A program made the position numbers and the translations under genes. Positions 1 to 8,047 of a stretch of 30,678 nucleotides of DNA are shown here, in pieces (within the stretch, counting starts at the first letter, position 1; every line of letters starts with the position of its first letter). Source of the stretch: a virus. The DNA lies in IMG/VR virus record IMGVR_UViG_3300040801_004430, positions 1 through 30,678 of that record. One strand, 5' to 3'. The notes under the pieces are model-generated. The model was not told where the DNA came from and ran no database searches. It worked only from the letters and a program-made list of their open reading frames with translations.

Positions 1-1964
1 AACAGACTCTTCTCGAGGATGTCCCGCGTCTTGAACGCGATGCGGTCGGGGTTGGCGTCGGTCTTGATCTCCTGGGCGATCGTCACCTCGACCCGGGGGC
101 GAGTCTTGTTGAGCGTACCCTGGTCCTTCTTCTTCTTTGCTTCTGCGTCCTCTTCTTCTCGCCGCCTGCGTTCGGCCGCCTGCATCATCGCGCGGCGGAT
201 TTGCTGGTCTCGTGCTTCAAGCTCGGTCTCGATGGCCGCGCCAAAGACATCACCCGGACTCATGAGTGTGCGCCAGTCTCGGTTCTGGACCGCCATCATG
301 AGCTGACCAATTCCGACACCGATCCCCTTGAAGACGGCGACCATGAAGCTGAATGCCGCCACGAGGCGCTCGACAGCCTTCACAGCGAGCCCGAAGACTC
401 CCACCACGCCGGTGCCGAGCCAGTCCACGAAGTCCTTCACTGCTTGAACGAAACCGCCGCCCTGCCCGAACTGAGCGGCGACGACGTCGAGCATCGTTTG
501 CAGCTCTTTCCATGATGTCTTGAGGAAGATCGTCGCCTCGTTCGCGTTGTCCTTCAGGACGCGGAATGTGCCAGCGACCATCGCCACGACGACCGTCAGC
601 GGGAGTATGACACCGAAGAGCGTGCTCAGCCCTCCCGCGAGTCCTTTCAATAGAACGCCGGGCGCCGCCTTCAAACCTCCCATCAGCATCCCGGGAGCCG
701 CTCGAGCTCCGCCAGCAATCGCCCCGAAACCACCGCGAATTCCGCGGGCGGCCCGAGCCGCTCTCGTTGTACCTCGCGTTCCGAGCGCGGCGTCGAACGT
801 ACCGCCGAAGAGCAGTTCGCCTGGAAGTCCGGCGAGCATCGACGGAAGTCCCTTCGCAAACGCTCCGGCCTGTACCGCTCTCGCTCGACCGGAGGCGACG
901 TTTCGCCCAATGTACCCGCCGACTCCGCGTCCGACGCCCCCCGGCCCAAACGCTCCGGCCAACGCAAGTCCCGCCTTTCGCGCGATGATGATGCTCAACA
1001 TCGCCGCGACGCCTTCGAGGTTGTTGGCCACCAGCTTCACCGCTGCGGCCGCGAGTTTGAAGCCCTTGGTCAACTTCTCGCCAACGGTGCGTGCGAACTC
1101 TTCGATCTCGGTGTGGTTGTCTTCGACCCATTTGAGCAGGTCGCGCATTTCACCCTTCAAAAACTCGAAGAGCGGCTCGGCGCCGGTCAGGAGCGTGTTG
1201 TTGAACACTTCCTGAATGGATGCCCAAAGTCCGGTGAACGTATTCGCGAATGCCTTGTTGGCATCATCGAGATCTCCCAACGAACGGTTCAACGCTTCGA
1301 AGAACCTTCTAGGGTCTGACTTCGCCACATCGTTTATGGCCTTCGTCATGTCGGCTGCGCCGGTCACCCCAAGTTGCTCCGCAAGCGGGTTTTTCAGGAC
1401 GTTGAAGAGGGCAAGGTCGGTCCCGCTTCTTCCCTGCATCATCTGAAGAAGCTGGTCCTGAGTGAGCTGAACATTGCCTCCCATCTGTGAAAAAGCAGCC
1501 CCAAGTCCGCGGGTCGCAAACTCGACGATCTCTTTGTCAGACGGTGCGACCTGAGCTAGCGCCGGTGAGGTAGTTCGAACGATTGACGCTAGGTCTCGAG
1601 ACTCACCAGGCGATGTGATTGCGGCTTTTCGGAACTGCTGCATCAGTCCCGTTGCGCGCTGCATATTCGACTCAAAAGAGCCAAGCCCCTGCAATTGAAA
1701 CGCGCTGGCGATCGAGATCTTCGTGTTCTCGAGCTCTTTGTTCAGTTCCAGCGCACGGCGAGCCATCAGCCCCAGGCCGAGCGCAGCCGCACCCGTCGCC
1801 GCACGCCCGAGAAAGCTGAAGAGGCCGCGAAACCTGGACTTCAGCCGCTCGGTCCGCTCCGCCAGCTTGTCCGTTCTGTTCTGGAGTCTCGAAAGACGAG
1901 CTTCGGCACGTGACGAGTCCGTCTCGTATCGCGTGACGACGCGGTAGACTCTTGAAAGTGCCAT
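1..1964 (-). CDS. Tail tape measure protein (partial, runs off the left edge)
   Basis: An open frame begins at the ATG at 1964-1962 and continues without a stop for at least 654 codons to the window edge. The start has GAGGA seven bases upstream and lies just after the stop of the frameshifted chaperone (1968). The N-terminus is a charged, probably coiled-coil segment rich in R, E and L. A Gly/Ala-rich middle with several hydrophobic stretches follows (for example LPLTVVVAMVAG and VVGVFGLAVKAV), then another charged helical part with EAKKKKDQ. This mix of coiled coil and hydrophobic segments is typical of tape measure proteins, which set tail length and help DNA pass into the cell. Position right after a G/GT-like chaperone, as in lambda G-T-H, supports the call. 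The C-terminus and any lytic domain are outside the window. Confidence 0.85.
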   Translation of the reverse strand, partial: MALSRVYRVVTRYETDSSRAEARLSRLQNRTDKLAERTERLKSRFRGLFSFLGRAATGAAALGLGLMARRALELNKELENTKISIASAFQLQGLGSFESNMQRATGLMQQFRKAAITSPGESRDLASIVRTTSPALAQVAPSDKEIVEFATRGLGAAFSQMGGNVQLTQDQLLQMMQGRSGTDLALFNVLKNPLAEQLGVTGAADMTKAINDVAKSDPRRFFEALNRSLGDLDDANKAFANTFTGLWASIQEVFNNTLLTGAEPLFEFLKGEMRDLLKWVEDNHTEIEEFARTVGEKLTKGFKLAAAAVKLVANNLEGVAAMLSIIIARKAGLALAGAFGPGGVGRGVGGYIGRNVASGRARAVQAGAFAKGLPSMLAGLPGELLFGGTFDAALGTRGTTRAARAARGIRGGFGAIAGGARAAPGMLMGGLKAAPGVLLKGLAGGLSTLFGVILPLTVVVAMVAGTFRVLKDNANEATIFLKTSWKELQTMLDVVAAQFGQGGGFVQAVKDFVDWLGTGVVGVFGLAVKAVERLVAAFSFMVAVFKGIGVGIGQLMMAVQNRDWRTLMSPGDVFGAAIETELEARDQQIRRAMMQAAERRRREEEDAEAKKKKDQGTLNKTRPRVEVTIAQEIKTDANPDRIAFKTRDILEKSL

Positions 1965-1967
1965 CGT

Positions 1968-2240
1968 TCAGTCCTCGAGCGACTCAGCTTCGAGATCGAT
2001 GAGCCGCATCAGTGCTTCATATCGTTCCATCACCAGCGGTACCGGCCAGGACTCTACGATGTCCCATGACTGACGACCGTGGCGACACATCGTCGCGACC
2101 ACCAGCTCCAGATCGTCCAGCCGTCGTGCTTCGCGTTCCGGGTCGAGCTTCAGAAGTCGGGGGAGTCCTCGACCGAGCTCGACCGGATCGTCTTCGTCGA
2201 GCTCGTCCTCGACTTCGTACGGACCGAGTCCAAAAAACCC
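1968..2240 (-). CDS. Tail assembly chaperone, -1 frame extension (GT-like fusion part)
   Basis: In the -1 frame relative to the chaperone, an open stretch runs from a TGA at about 2243 to a TGA at 1970-1968, four bases before the tape measure start. It encodes about 90 residues with a convincing protein-like composition: an acidic stretch (YEVEDELDEDDPVEL), then a helical C-terminus containing WDIVESWPVP and YEALMRLIDLEAE. It has no good start of its own. A -1 slip at GGGTTTT (2240-2234) would fuse it to the upstream 112 codons, giving a protein of about 202 residues, the counterpart of lambda gpGT. Both products are normally needed in a fixed ratio for tail assembly. The fusion is inferred from the slippery site and the open frame. 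Confidence 0.7.
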   Translation of the reverse strand, partial: GFFGLGPYEVEDELDEDDPVELGRGLPRLLKLDPEREARRLDDLELVVATMCRHGRQSWDIVESWPVPLVMERYEALMRLIDLEAESLED

Positions 2241-2572
2241 TCAACCCTGGATTGTTGCGGCGTCTGCCAGGTGTCGAACAGCTCGGTCAGCATGTAGAGC
2301 TGATGAGCGTCGAGGTACTCCTCAAGCTTCGAGCCTCGAAGATCGCCGTAGTTGACCGACTCGTCACCGATCTGACGCACGCATAGCCGGACCAGATTCT
2401 CCTGCGACTCCTTCATCGCGATCATCGGGTCCTTCTTGGCGGCCTTCGAGATGTTCTGGAGGGCCTGTCGCTCTCGCTTGAGCGTCGGGTATACACCCGA
2501 CACATAGACGGGTTCGTCGCTCGGGTCCTCGGGAGGAAACTCACCTTCCCAGTAGTCTTCTTCGCTGCTCAT
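2150..2572 (-). CDS. Tail assembly chaperone, zero-frame product (lambda gpG-like)
   Basis: This frame gives a 140-residue protein, close to the length of lambda gpG. I place the start at the ATG at 2572 because AAGGAG lies six bases upstream; a GTG directly before it (2575) is too close to that site. The protein is acidic at the N-terminus and helical, with no membrane segment. The last 28 or so residues, after codon GGT at 2239, are Ser/Arg-rich and low in complexity, as expected for readthrough beyond a frameshift site. Tail chaperones bind the tape measure protein during tail assembly. The call rests mainly on place (between tube and tape measure), size and the slippery sequence, not on recognised family residues. 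Confidence 0.72.
   Translation of the reverse strand: MSSEEDYWEGEFPPEDPSDEPVYVSGVYPTLKRERQALQNISKAAKKDPMIAMKESQENLVRLCVRQIGDESVNYGDLRGSKLEEYLDAHQLYMLTELFDTWQTPQQSRVEGFLDSVRTKSRTSSTKTIRSSSVEDSPDF
2231..2240 (-). promoter_or_regulatory. Programmed -1 ribosomal frameshift slippery site
   Basis: The minus strand reads GGGTTTTTTG. In the zero frame the codons are GAG GGT TTT TTG, so GGGTTTT fits the X XXY YYZ pattern, and the overlapping TTTTTTG fits it as well. Slipping one base back gives GGG TTT TTT GGA, which opens the frame that runs to 1968. Confidence 0.75.
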
Positions 2573-2589
2573 CACTTGCTCCTTGAGTT

Positions 2590-3021
2590 TCAGACTTCGA
2601 GCCGCTCACGCAGCTCGGATTCCCAGTTGTAGCGTTTCGTGACCGGGTCCCGCCGACCGCCCACCGACTTCTCGGGCGTGAAGACGGCGTTCGGGTAGAT
2701 GTACGTTCTCGACTCCTGCGTTCGGGGAATGAACGACGTGTCGATGATGTCGATCTTCGTGATCGGCTGACCGTCGACGTGGTTGGCGATGAGTAGGTCT
2801 TCGAGATCGTCGAGACCAAACCCCTCGACCTCGAACTCGCAGTCGCCCTCGTAGCCGCGAGGTCCGTCCGAGTCGACCGGCTCGACACGCGAACCCAGCC
2901 GCTGCGTCCGCTCGGTCTCCATGACCATGCGGGCGTTGAAGTTCGTCGGTGCGACCGTGGCGACGAGCTCCCCGTCCGAGAAGAACTCGATTCGTACATC
3001 CTGTCCGCGTTGCTTTCCCAT
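2590..3021 (-). CDS. Tail tube-like protein
   Basis: A 143-residue protein with an AGGA ribosome site before its ATG. It lies directly downstream of the tail sheath gene and upstream of the chaperone, where contractile phages encode the inner tail tube. The sequence is rich in beta-strand-like segments (VRIEFFSDGELVATV, CEFEVEGFGL, ITKIDIIDTSFIP), which suits a tube protein. I do not recognise family-defining residues, so the call rests on order, size and strand content. It would polymerise as the inner tube around the tape measure and be enclosed by the sheath. Confidence 0.65.
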   Translation of the reverse strand: MGKQRGQDVRIEFFSDGELVATVAPTNFNARMVMETERTQRLGSRVEPVDSDGPRGYEGDCEFEVEGFGLDDLEDLLIANHVDGQPITKIDIIDTSFIPRTQESRTYIYPNAVFTPEKSVGGRRDPVTKRYNWESELRERLEV

Positions 3022-3032
3022 TTCCTATCCTC

Positions 3033-4469
3033 TCAGGCTTCTTCGATGGTGACGTTCTCGCCGACCTGGACGTGCGCGATGAGGTAGCGCATCTCGCCCC
3101 ACAGCTTCACCTTCACGAGGTACTCGACGCTCGACGCGTCAGCGGCGGACTCGTTCACCGAATACGCCTCGATCATCTGCGAGTCCGGGACGTCATCGGT
3201 TCCTTTCATAAGCTCAAGGCGCTGGTTCTGTGCCCGAAGAGCAGCTCGACGATGCGCGGGTATCGGGGCCTTATTTCGGAACGGCTGCAGCGCCGAAGCG
3301 ACGTTCGTGTTGACGAAGTCCGTCATCCTTCGGCGAATGAACGAAGTCTTGCCCGAGGCCGGGTCCGACGTGATCGCCATGTGGAAGCGGAACCCGCCGG
3401 TATCGCGACGCTCGAGCATGTTCATGCCCGCTGCGTCGGCGGCGATCCAGTATTCGCGCGAGAGCTCGACGCCGGCGGGGAGCCCGTCGATCGCGAGAAG
3501 ATACTCGGACCAGCGGTCCTCGGCGAAAGACAGGTTCGGCGGGGTGTTGACGTACACCGAAGCCGCAAACGCCGACAGGTCGACGGTGTACTGCGTGCCA
3601 TTGATGGTCTGGAGCACGCGGTGCCCAAAGAGGGCGAGGCGGTCGTCAGCGACAGCGGCCGCGGCGGTCTCGTTGGAGTCGAAGTCGTCGGAGACGGCCG
3701 GCTGGGCGAACGCGTGCCCGCGCTTGACCGCGACCGCATCACGGATAGCGGTCAGCCAGGCAGCACTCGTGAATTCGGCGGCAAGCCAGACGCCCCCGTC
3801 GCTTCCGCTTCGAAGAACACGCAGTCCTTGAGCGGACACGTCCGAACCGGTCCAGTTTAGGTCGACGAGCGTGCCGTTGTCGCCACCGGTAAGCGCGACG
3901 AAGTCGGCATCGGACTCGGGGTTATTGCCTCCGTCGCCGTGAAGCGCGAATGTCACCCACTCCGACTCGATACTCGACATGCCGCCAGCGTCGAACGAGA
4001 TGCCCTCGAAGGTCTCGACCTTCGTTCCCCACTTCACTTCGACGTCGAACGTCGAGGCGTCGACCTTGGTGTGCTTGATCTCGATCTGGTTGCCCGCCGC
4101 CGACTTATACTTCGCCGTGACCGTGTACGCATTCGTCGGCACCGTATCTTCGAGTACTCGAGAAGCAGCTGCAGCATCGTCCGCCTCGACACGTACGAGC
4201 TCGAGCACTCCCCACCGTTTGCCAGTGAGTGCGCGGTAGCCGCCGTAGGAATCGAGGTCGTTCGCCTGGCCGAAGAGCTGCTCGAGGTCCGACGGCGAGC
4301 GCACTTCGATGAGCGTGTCGGCGGGCCCCCAGGGGAACTGGCCGACTATGTGTGCCGTTCGCTGAACACCACTGAACCGCGGTGCGGCCGGCTGGTCCTG
4401 CTCGTCGATGACGACGGCATCCGTGAGACGCCACTCGGTGGGGTTGTTGCTGTAGAGAACAGAACTCAT
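3033..4469 (-). CDS. Contractile tail sheath protein
   Basis: A 478-residue protein with GAGGT before its ATG. The N-terminal part (about residues 28-100) has the sheath-like order GVQRTAHIVGQFPWGP, then a DLEQLFGQ segment and YRALTGKRWG, in which a phage sheath typically sets out its first domain with small-residue turns and an LxxLFG-type helix. The C-terminal part contains FIRRRMTDFVNTNVA and a terminal beta-rich segment ending VQVGENVTIEE, like the sheath C-terminal domain that links subunits. A sheath defines the phage as a myovirus: it contracts on host contact and drives the tube through the envelope. The tube gene follows only 11 bases downstream. Confidence 0.85.
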   Translation of the reverse strand: MSSVLYSNNPTEWRLTDAVVIDEQDQPAAPRFSGVQRTAHIVGQFPWGPADTLIEVRSPSDLEQLFGQANDLDSYGGYRALTGKRWGVLELVRVEADDAAAASRVLEDTVPTNAYTVTAKYKSAAGNQIEIKHTKVDASTFDVEVKWGTKVETFEGISFDAGGMSSIESEWVTFALHGDGGNNPESDADFVALTGGDNGTLVDLNWTGSDVSAQGLRVLRSGSDGGVWLAAEFTSAAWLTAIRDAVAVKRGHAFAQPAVSDDFDSNETAAAAVADDRLALFGHRVLQTINGTQYTVDLSAFAASVYVNTPPNLSFAEDRWSEYLLAIDGLPAGVELSREYWIAADAAGMNMLERRDTGGFRFHMAITSDPASGKTSFIRRRMTDFVNTNVASALQPFRNKAPIPAHRRAALRAQNQRLELMKGTDDVPDSQMIEAYSVNESAADASSVEYLVKVKLWGEMRYLIAHVQVGENVTIEEA

Positions 4470-4476
4470 GTCTACC

Positions 4477-5058
4477 TCAAACGTTTACGTCAGCGCCGAC
4501 CTCAAGGCCGGTCGCCGCGAATTCAGCCTTGGAATATCGAACCTTGGTCAACATCGGGACCTCCGCATCGATCGAGTACTCGACCCTGAAGTAGCCGTTC
4601 GGCTCCGAGCCGGAATCGCTGCGGTTTTCGTCGACGACATCCACCCGAACAAGCGCATCATGGTGCGGTATCGTGAGAACGAGTCCCGGCGGTGGCGGCT
4701 CATCGATCGAGTCATCCGCAACCGTCGGCCAGAAATGCTTCCGCACGAACGGCTCGAGCTCGGCCCGCTCCGTCTTTGACTTCGTCCACAAGTCGAGCTG
4801 CATCGGCAGCTGTTGCCGAGCACGCACGAAGAAGACGTCGACCGTATCGGCGTCGACCTCATCGACCCGGTAAACGCCGTGGTCCTTGGTCCACTCGGCG
4901 CGCTGGGCAGATACAGCAATCGCTGGCAATGCGAAGTCGGCGTTCGCGGGCCAACCTTTGTGGAACGTGACGCCGGCGAGATCCGGATCAGCTCGCAACG
5001 CTTCGACAATCGCGTGAACAGTCGCATCGATGGGGTTGAGATCATCCATTGCCCCCAT
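4477..5058 (-). CDS. Tail terminator/completion-like protein
   Basis: A 193-residue protein between a gp10-like neck gene and the sheath. The first 25 residues form a helix (DATVHAIVEALRADPDL), and the rest is beta-rich with alternating polar and hydrophobic segments (DTVDVFFVRARQQLP, YFRVEYSIDAEVPM), an arrangement common in tail terminator proteins that cap the tail and join it to the neck. Identification is by position and general make-up only. Two starts are possible: ATG at 5058 or ATG at 5049, the latter preceded by GGGGG and overlapping the upstream stop. The gene is translationally coupled to the preceding one either way. Confidence 0.5.
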   Translation of the reverse strand: MGAMDDLNPIDATVHAIVEALRADPDLAGVTFHKGWPANADFALPAIAVSAQRAEWTKDHGVYRVDEVDADTVDVFFVRARQQLPMQLDLWTKSKTERAELEPFVRKHFWPTVADDSIDEPPPPGLVLTIPHHDALVRVDVVDENRSDSGSEPNGYFRVEYSIDAEVPMLTKVRYSKAEFAATGLEVGADVNV

Positions 5059-5554
5059 CCAGCTTTCGGAGCATCCGCTCGGTTTCCTGGTCGAGCAGCT
5101 CGGCGAGTTCGTCGAGGTTGTTCTTCACCATCCAGTGCGCTTCGGTGCCCTCATCTTCGATCTTCTGAACGACAGCCATGGCGAGCGCCATCGTGTTGCG
5201 AGGGACATCATCGAGACTCTCGAACGAGCGGCGCGATCCACCATCGTTGTTGAGATCGAGGCCGAACTTCCGGACAACCCATTCGAGGATCGGCCGAAGC
5301 GGCGGTCGGTGCGGCCGCGAGCCTGCCTCGAGGATGCCCGCGTACGGAACGTCATTGAACAATTCGGCACCATCGGGAGTCCGCTGAACTTGCCAACCGG
5401 CTCGGGCGACTCCTTCGTCGACCGGCGTATCTTCGGCGACGACGCGAACACCACGAAGAGCAGCCCGGAACGCGCCCTGGCGCCCGGCTGCCTCGATCTC
5501 TTCCTGCAGCGCGCGAAACTTGGCGCCGAGCTGACTGGCTTCGACGGTTCTCAT
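5042..5554 (-). CDS. HK97 gp10-like head-tail/neck protein
   Basis: A 170-residue protein. The N-terminal helix leads into a segment with VAEDTPVDEGVARAGWQV, then NDVPYAGILEAGSRPHRPP. The pattern of a TPVxxGxxRxxW stretch followed by xxYAxxxExGxxxH is what I know from HK97 gp10/minor tail component-like proteins of phage necks. These proteins complete the head or tail interface. The gene ends inside the start of the following gene and overlaps the one before it by one base (5554), so the neck genes form a tightly packed unit. Confidence 0.65.
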   Translation of the reverse strand: MRTVEASQLGAKFRALQEEIEAAGRQGAFRAALRGVRVVAEDTPVDEGVARAGWQVQRTPDGAELFNDVPYAGILEAGSRPHRPPLRPILEWVVRKFGLDLNNDGGSRRSFESLDDVPRNTMALAMAVVQKIEDEGTEAHWMVKNNLDELAELLDQETERMLRKLDGGNG

Positions 5555-5979
5555 CAGTCCGACTGCCTCCTCAGTACTGCGGAGTAGAAGTCGGCGACAG
5601 CATCCATCTCGGGCACCTGAACGGACTCTACGTCGTACGCCTCACCGTTCCATAGCACGCGGTCACCAATTCGGAGGACCTGCCCTTCCGTCTCGTCATG
5701 CAGCCAGGCCGCGGTCACGTCGCCTGACTCGAACTGACCAGCTGCGGTGTGCCGCGCGTCGTAGTCGACCGGCGCAACGAGCGCGCGAAAGTCGAAGACC
5801 TCCTCGGCCGAACCGACTATCTCTCCGACTTCATTCTCGGTGCCGCCGGTTCGACGAACACGCGAAAGGTTCGGTTCGTCGGGAAGCATGCCTTCGACGG
5901 CACCGAGCAGAACGCCGCCGGGGTCGCCGCTTCCAAGGACTTCGCGGATGAGTGTCAGGTCGTAGGGACTCTCACTCAT
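5554..5979 (-). CDS. Head-closure/neck protein of unknown family
   Basis: A 141-residue acidic protein whose ATG overlaps the stop of the preceding gene (ATGA at 5979-5976). The C-terminal half is beta-rich, with VLRIGDRVLWNGEAYDVESVQVPEM, resembling the small SH3-like barrels of head-closure proteins. Its place between a small connector-like gene and a gp10-like gene fits a head-tail joining role. I do not recognise a specific family, so the function is inferred from order and shape only. Confidence 0.45.
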   Translation of the reverse strand: MSESPYDLTLIREVLGSGDPGGVLLGAVEGMLPDEPNLSRVRRTGGTENEVGEIVGSAEEVFDFRALVAPVDYDARHTAAGQFESGDVTAAWLHDETEGQVLRIGDRVLWNGEAYDVESVQVPEMDAVADFYSAVLRRQSD

Positions 5980-6218
5980 TCGACCCTCATCTTCGGCCCC
6001 TGAAGGGTCGACTCGCCGCGCTCGTAGGCACGGGCCTCCCGCAATCGCTGATGCCAGCGATCACGTTCCGACTGAAGGTCTTTGATCCGGCCCATGAAGT
6101 GAGCCGAAAACCCTTTCACCGACTGCGAAGCCGGAGCGCGGCGAATCTTGCGGATCTCGGCATCGATTTGCCTGATCTCCGCTTCACACTCCGCTTCGGT
6201 GTAGATGGGCTCGTCCAT
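5976..6218 (-). CDS. Small helical protein, possibly a head-tail joining (gpW-like) protein
   Basis: An 80-residue protein with GAGGAAC just before its ATG. It is almost wholly helical, with two charged helices (YTEAECEAEIRQIDAEIRKI and GRIKDLQSERDRWHQRLREA) separated by a short SQSVKG turn. Small two-helix proteins of this kind sit at the head-tail junction in many phages. There are no motifs to prove the role. It is the last protein gene before the tRNA gene in the direction of reading and starts the neck block. Confidence 0.45.
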   Translation of the reverse strand: MDEPIYTEAECEAEIRQIDAEIRKIRRAPASQSVKGFSAHFMGRIKDLQSERDRWHQRLREARAYERGESTLQGPKMRVE

Positions 6219-6235
6219 GAGTTCCTCTAAAAGTA

Positions 6236-6293
6236 GCAGCTCCAGAGTTGGTGAGCTTTGGGTACGTTGGCGCCAAAAGTTCCCCGGAGCTGC
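6236..6293. repeat. Eight-base inverted repeat between the tRNA gene and the neck genes
   Basis: GCAGCTCC (6236-6243) is repeated in inverted form as GGAGCTGC (6286-6293), with 42 bases between. It lies directly after the 3' end of the tRNA in the direction of transcription and ends 18 bases before the next start codon. It could help release the tRNA 3' end or act in mRNA processing; no U-tract follows, so it is not a standard terminator. Confidence 0.4.
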
Positions 6294-6296
6294 AAA

Positions 6297-6370
<74 letters not shown>

Positions 6371-6464
6371 TCTCGTCCCGTTGACCTTTGGGCTCGGCTC
6401 ATCCGTTCACGACGACACGGGACCACATCGCAGCTTCGAGAAGGCTTCACTGCCCTTTTGGTAT

Positions 6465-6959
6465 TCACGGGTGCCTGTTCGGTTTCTCCGAGTAGCGGGG
6501 ATCGGTGTTCCAGCGGTATCCACGAGACACGAGCGAACGAGCCTGCTCGAGCGTGACCGGCGAGTGAATGTAGCGCGCGACGATCTCGGGCTTCGGCGAC
6601 GCGATGACGTCGCCGTTGTAGAGTTCGGGCTCGGTCGGGTGACATCGGATCTGGATGATGTGCTCCTCGTCGATCGGACCTGATGGATTCGCAACTTCCG
6701 GATTCGAGTCTCCGCGTTCGGGCTGCACGGGCGCGTCGGACACATCGCCCGAATCGGTCTCGATCAACGAGACTCCGAGCTTCGATTCGATCCGTGCCGC
6801 GACCTCGTGGAGCTCGTCTTCGCTGAGCTCGAGGAGCGCATTGGATACCGACTCCCGAAGTCCCTCAAGCGAGATGCCTCGCACCTCGTGGTCAACGTAC
6901 TCCTCGAGGAGATAGCCGACCTCACGAAGCTGCTTCATGTCCAGGTCTTCGAATTCCAT
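6465..6959 (-). CDS. Unknown protein downstream of the major capsid gene
   Basis: I choose the ATG at 6959, which overlaps the capsid stop as TGATG; an upstream GTG at 6974 lies inside the capsid gene. The product has 164 residues. The first half is acidic and helical (DLDMKQLREVGYLLEEY, LEGLRESVSNALLEL). The second half has a Pro-rich linker and a segment with EEHIIQIRCHPTEPELYNGDVI. Such a protein right after the capsid gene could be a head accessory or connector protein. I do not recognise a family. Confidence 0.6.
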   Translation of the reverse strand: MEFEDLDMKQLREVGYLLEEYVDHEVRGISLEGLRESVSNALLELSEDELHEVAARIESKLGVSLIETDSGDVSDAPVQPERGDSNPEVANPSGPIDEEHIIQIRCHPTEPELYNGDVIASPKPEIVARYIHSPVTLEQARSLVSRGYRWNTDPRYSEKPNRHP

Positions 6960-7990
6960 CACCACATCTTCCACTTCTGGACGATCCCTTTACGGCTGAC
7001 GCCCGGAATCATGTTGTCGTAGAGGCGAACCGCCATCGTGAACGGGTCCTCACTCGGAATGAATGAGTCGTAGGACGGTCCGGCCGGGTTGTTCCGGTTG
7101 AGGATGTTCGCGGCGCGGTGGATCTTCATCGGCATCCCTCCGCCGCGCTGGTCTTGCAGCACGGTCATGATGGCGTAGCCGTTGTCGACGGCCGCCTTTT
7201 GGCCACCGGTGAGAAGCGGGTAGCGGTCGTGAATGACGACCCAGGTAATACCGTTGAACTCGAACATGCTGAACGAGGGCCCGGACGGGTCGGGGTCGGA
7301 AGGCTGCTGCGGCGTCAGGCCTGCCTGGACCTTGTCATGCGACTTGAACGTTGCCGACGTCGGGCCGTTGATGAACGCGAGTGTCGGCTGCTGACCAGTG
7401 GCCGCGTAGAACTCGTCCTTCATGATGTCGGTTTCGTAGTACGGATCCGCCCCCGCGTCGTTCAGCGCAGTTCCGGGGTTCGTGAGATCGAGGATCTCCT
7501 CGGCGTACGAAATGGAGATCACTTTGTCTCCATCGTCGTAGGTGAACTGCTTGTCGTTCACCATGGCGGCGATGGCCCAGAACTGCAGGTTCTCCCGGCG
7601 TCCCTCGAGGTCGTCGGTTGCTTCGACAAGCCCTTCCTGGCTGACCTCGTAGTCACGGGCGCCGTCGCCGGTGCGACGAAGGTTGTCCTCGTCCTCGGTC
7701 GCCTTGAACTCGTAGGCGTTCTTGACGTGGAACGGAGCGACGAGCTTCTTCTCGGTCTTCATCCCTCGAACGAGCACCGAGGAGTCGGAGAAGCCCGTGA
7801 TGTTCGCGAAGCGCTCGCGCTGCTGGATGAGAATCGGCACCTCGATCAGCTCGCCGTCATGGGCCTGCGCCTCGACGTACTGCATCATCGGCTTTCGCCG
7901 CGGCTCGCGCTCGTCGATGACACCCTGAAGCACATCAGCGGTGACCTCTTCGGGCCGATAGAATTCTTTGAGCTCTTGTTTCTTCGCCAT
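6959..7990 (-). CDS. Major capsid protein (lambda gpE-like family)
   Basis: A 343-residue protein with AGGA and GAGGAA before the ATG. The N-terminal segment has FYRPEEVTADVLQGVIDE, followed by PILIQQRERFANITGF, and then VAPFHVKNAYEFKATED, the order seen in gpE-type coat proteins of the HK97 fold, in which the P-domain strands follow a short N-arm. The C-terminal half has VNDKQFTYDDGDKVISISY, ATGQQPTLAFINGPT and a terminal VRLYDNMIPGVSRKG. Length matches the family's usual 330-350 residues. It sits directly downstream of the decoration gene (8048-8851), as in lambda (D then E). It would form the icosahedral shell. Confidence 0.8.
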   Translation of the reverse strand: MAKKQELKEFYRPEEVTADVLQGVIDEREPRRKPMMQYVEAQAHDGELIEVPILIQQRERFANITGFSDSSVLVRGMKTEKKLVAPFHVKNAYEFKATEDEDNLRRTGDGARDYEVSQEGLVEATDDLEGRRENLQFWAIAAMVNDKQFTYDDGDKVISISYAEEILDLTNPGTALNDAGADPYYETDIMKDEFYAATGQQPTLAFINGPTSATFKSHDKVQAGLTPQQPSDPDPSGPSFSMFEFNGITWVVIHDRYPLLTGGQKAAVDNGYAIMTVLQDQRGGGMPMKIHRAANILNRNNPAGPSYDSFIPSEDPFTMAVRLYDNMIPGVSRKGIVQKWKMW

Positions 7991-8047
7991 TTCCTCTTCC
8001 TGAGGCTCAGGGCATCAGTGCCCGGTCACTTGATTCGCTGCTTCGGT

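Noticed and set aside
250-1131. Leftward frame of 293 codons inside the tape measure gene
   Set aside because: It is an Arg/Gly/Ser-rich out-of-frame shadow; the true frame is open from 1964 to the window edge.
2949-3860. Long rightward frame of 303 codons
   Set aside because: It is the complement of the tube and sheath genes, with a low-complexity Arg/Val/Asp-rich product and no ribosome site.
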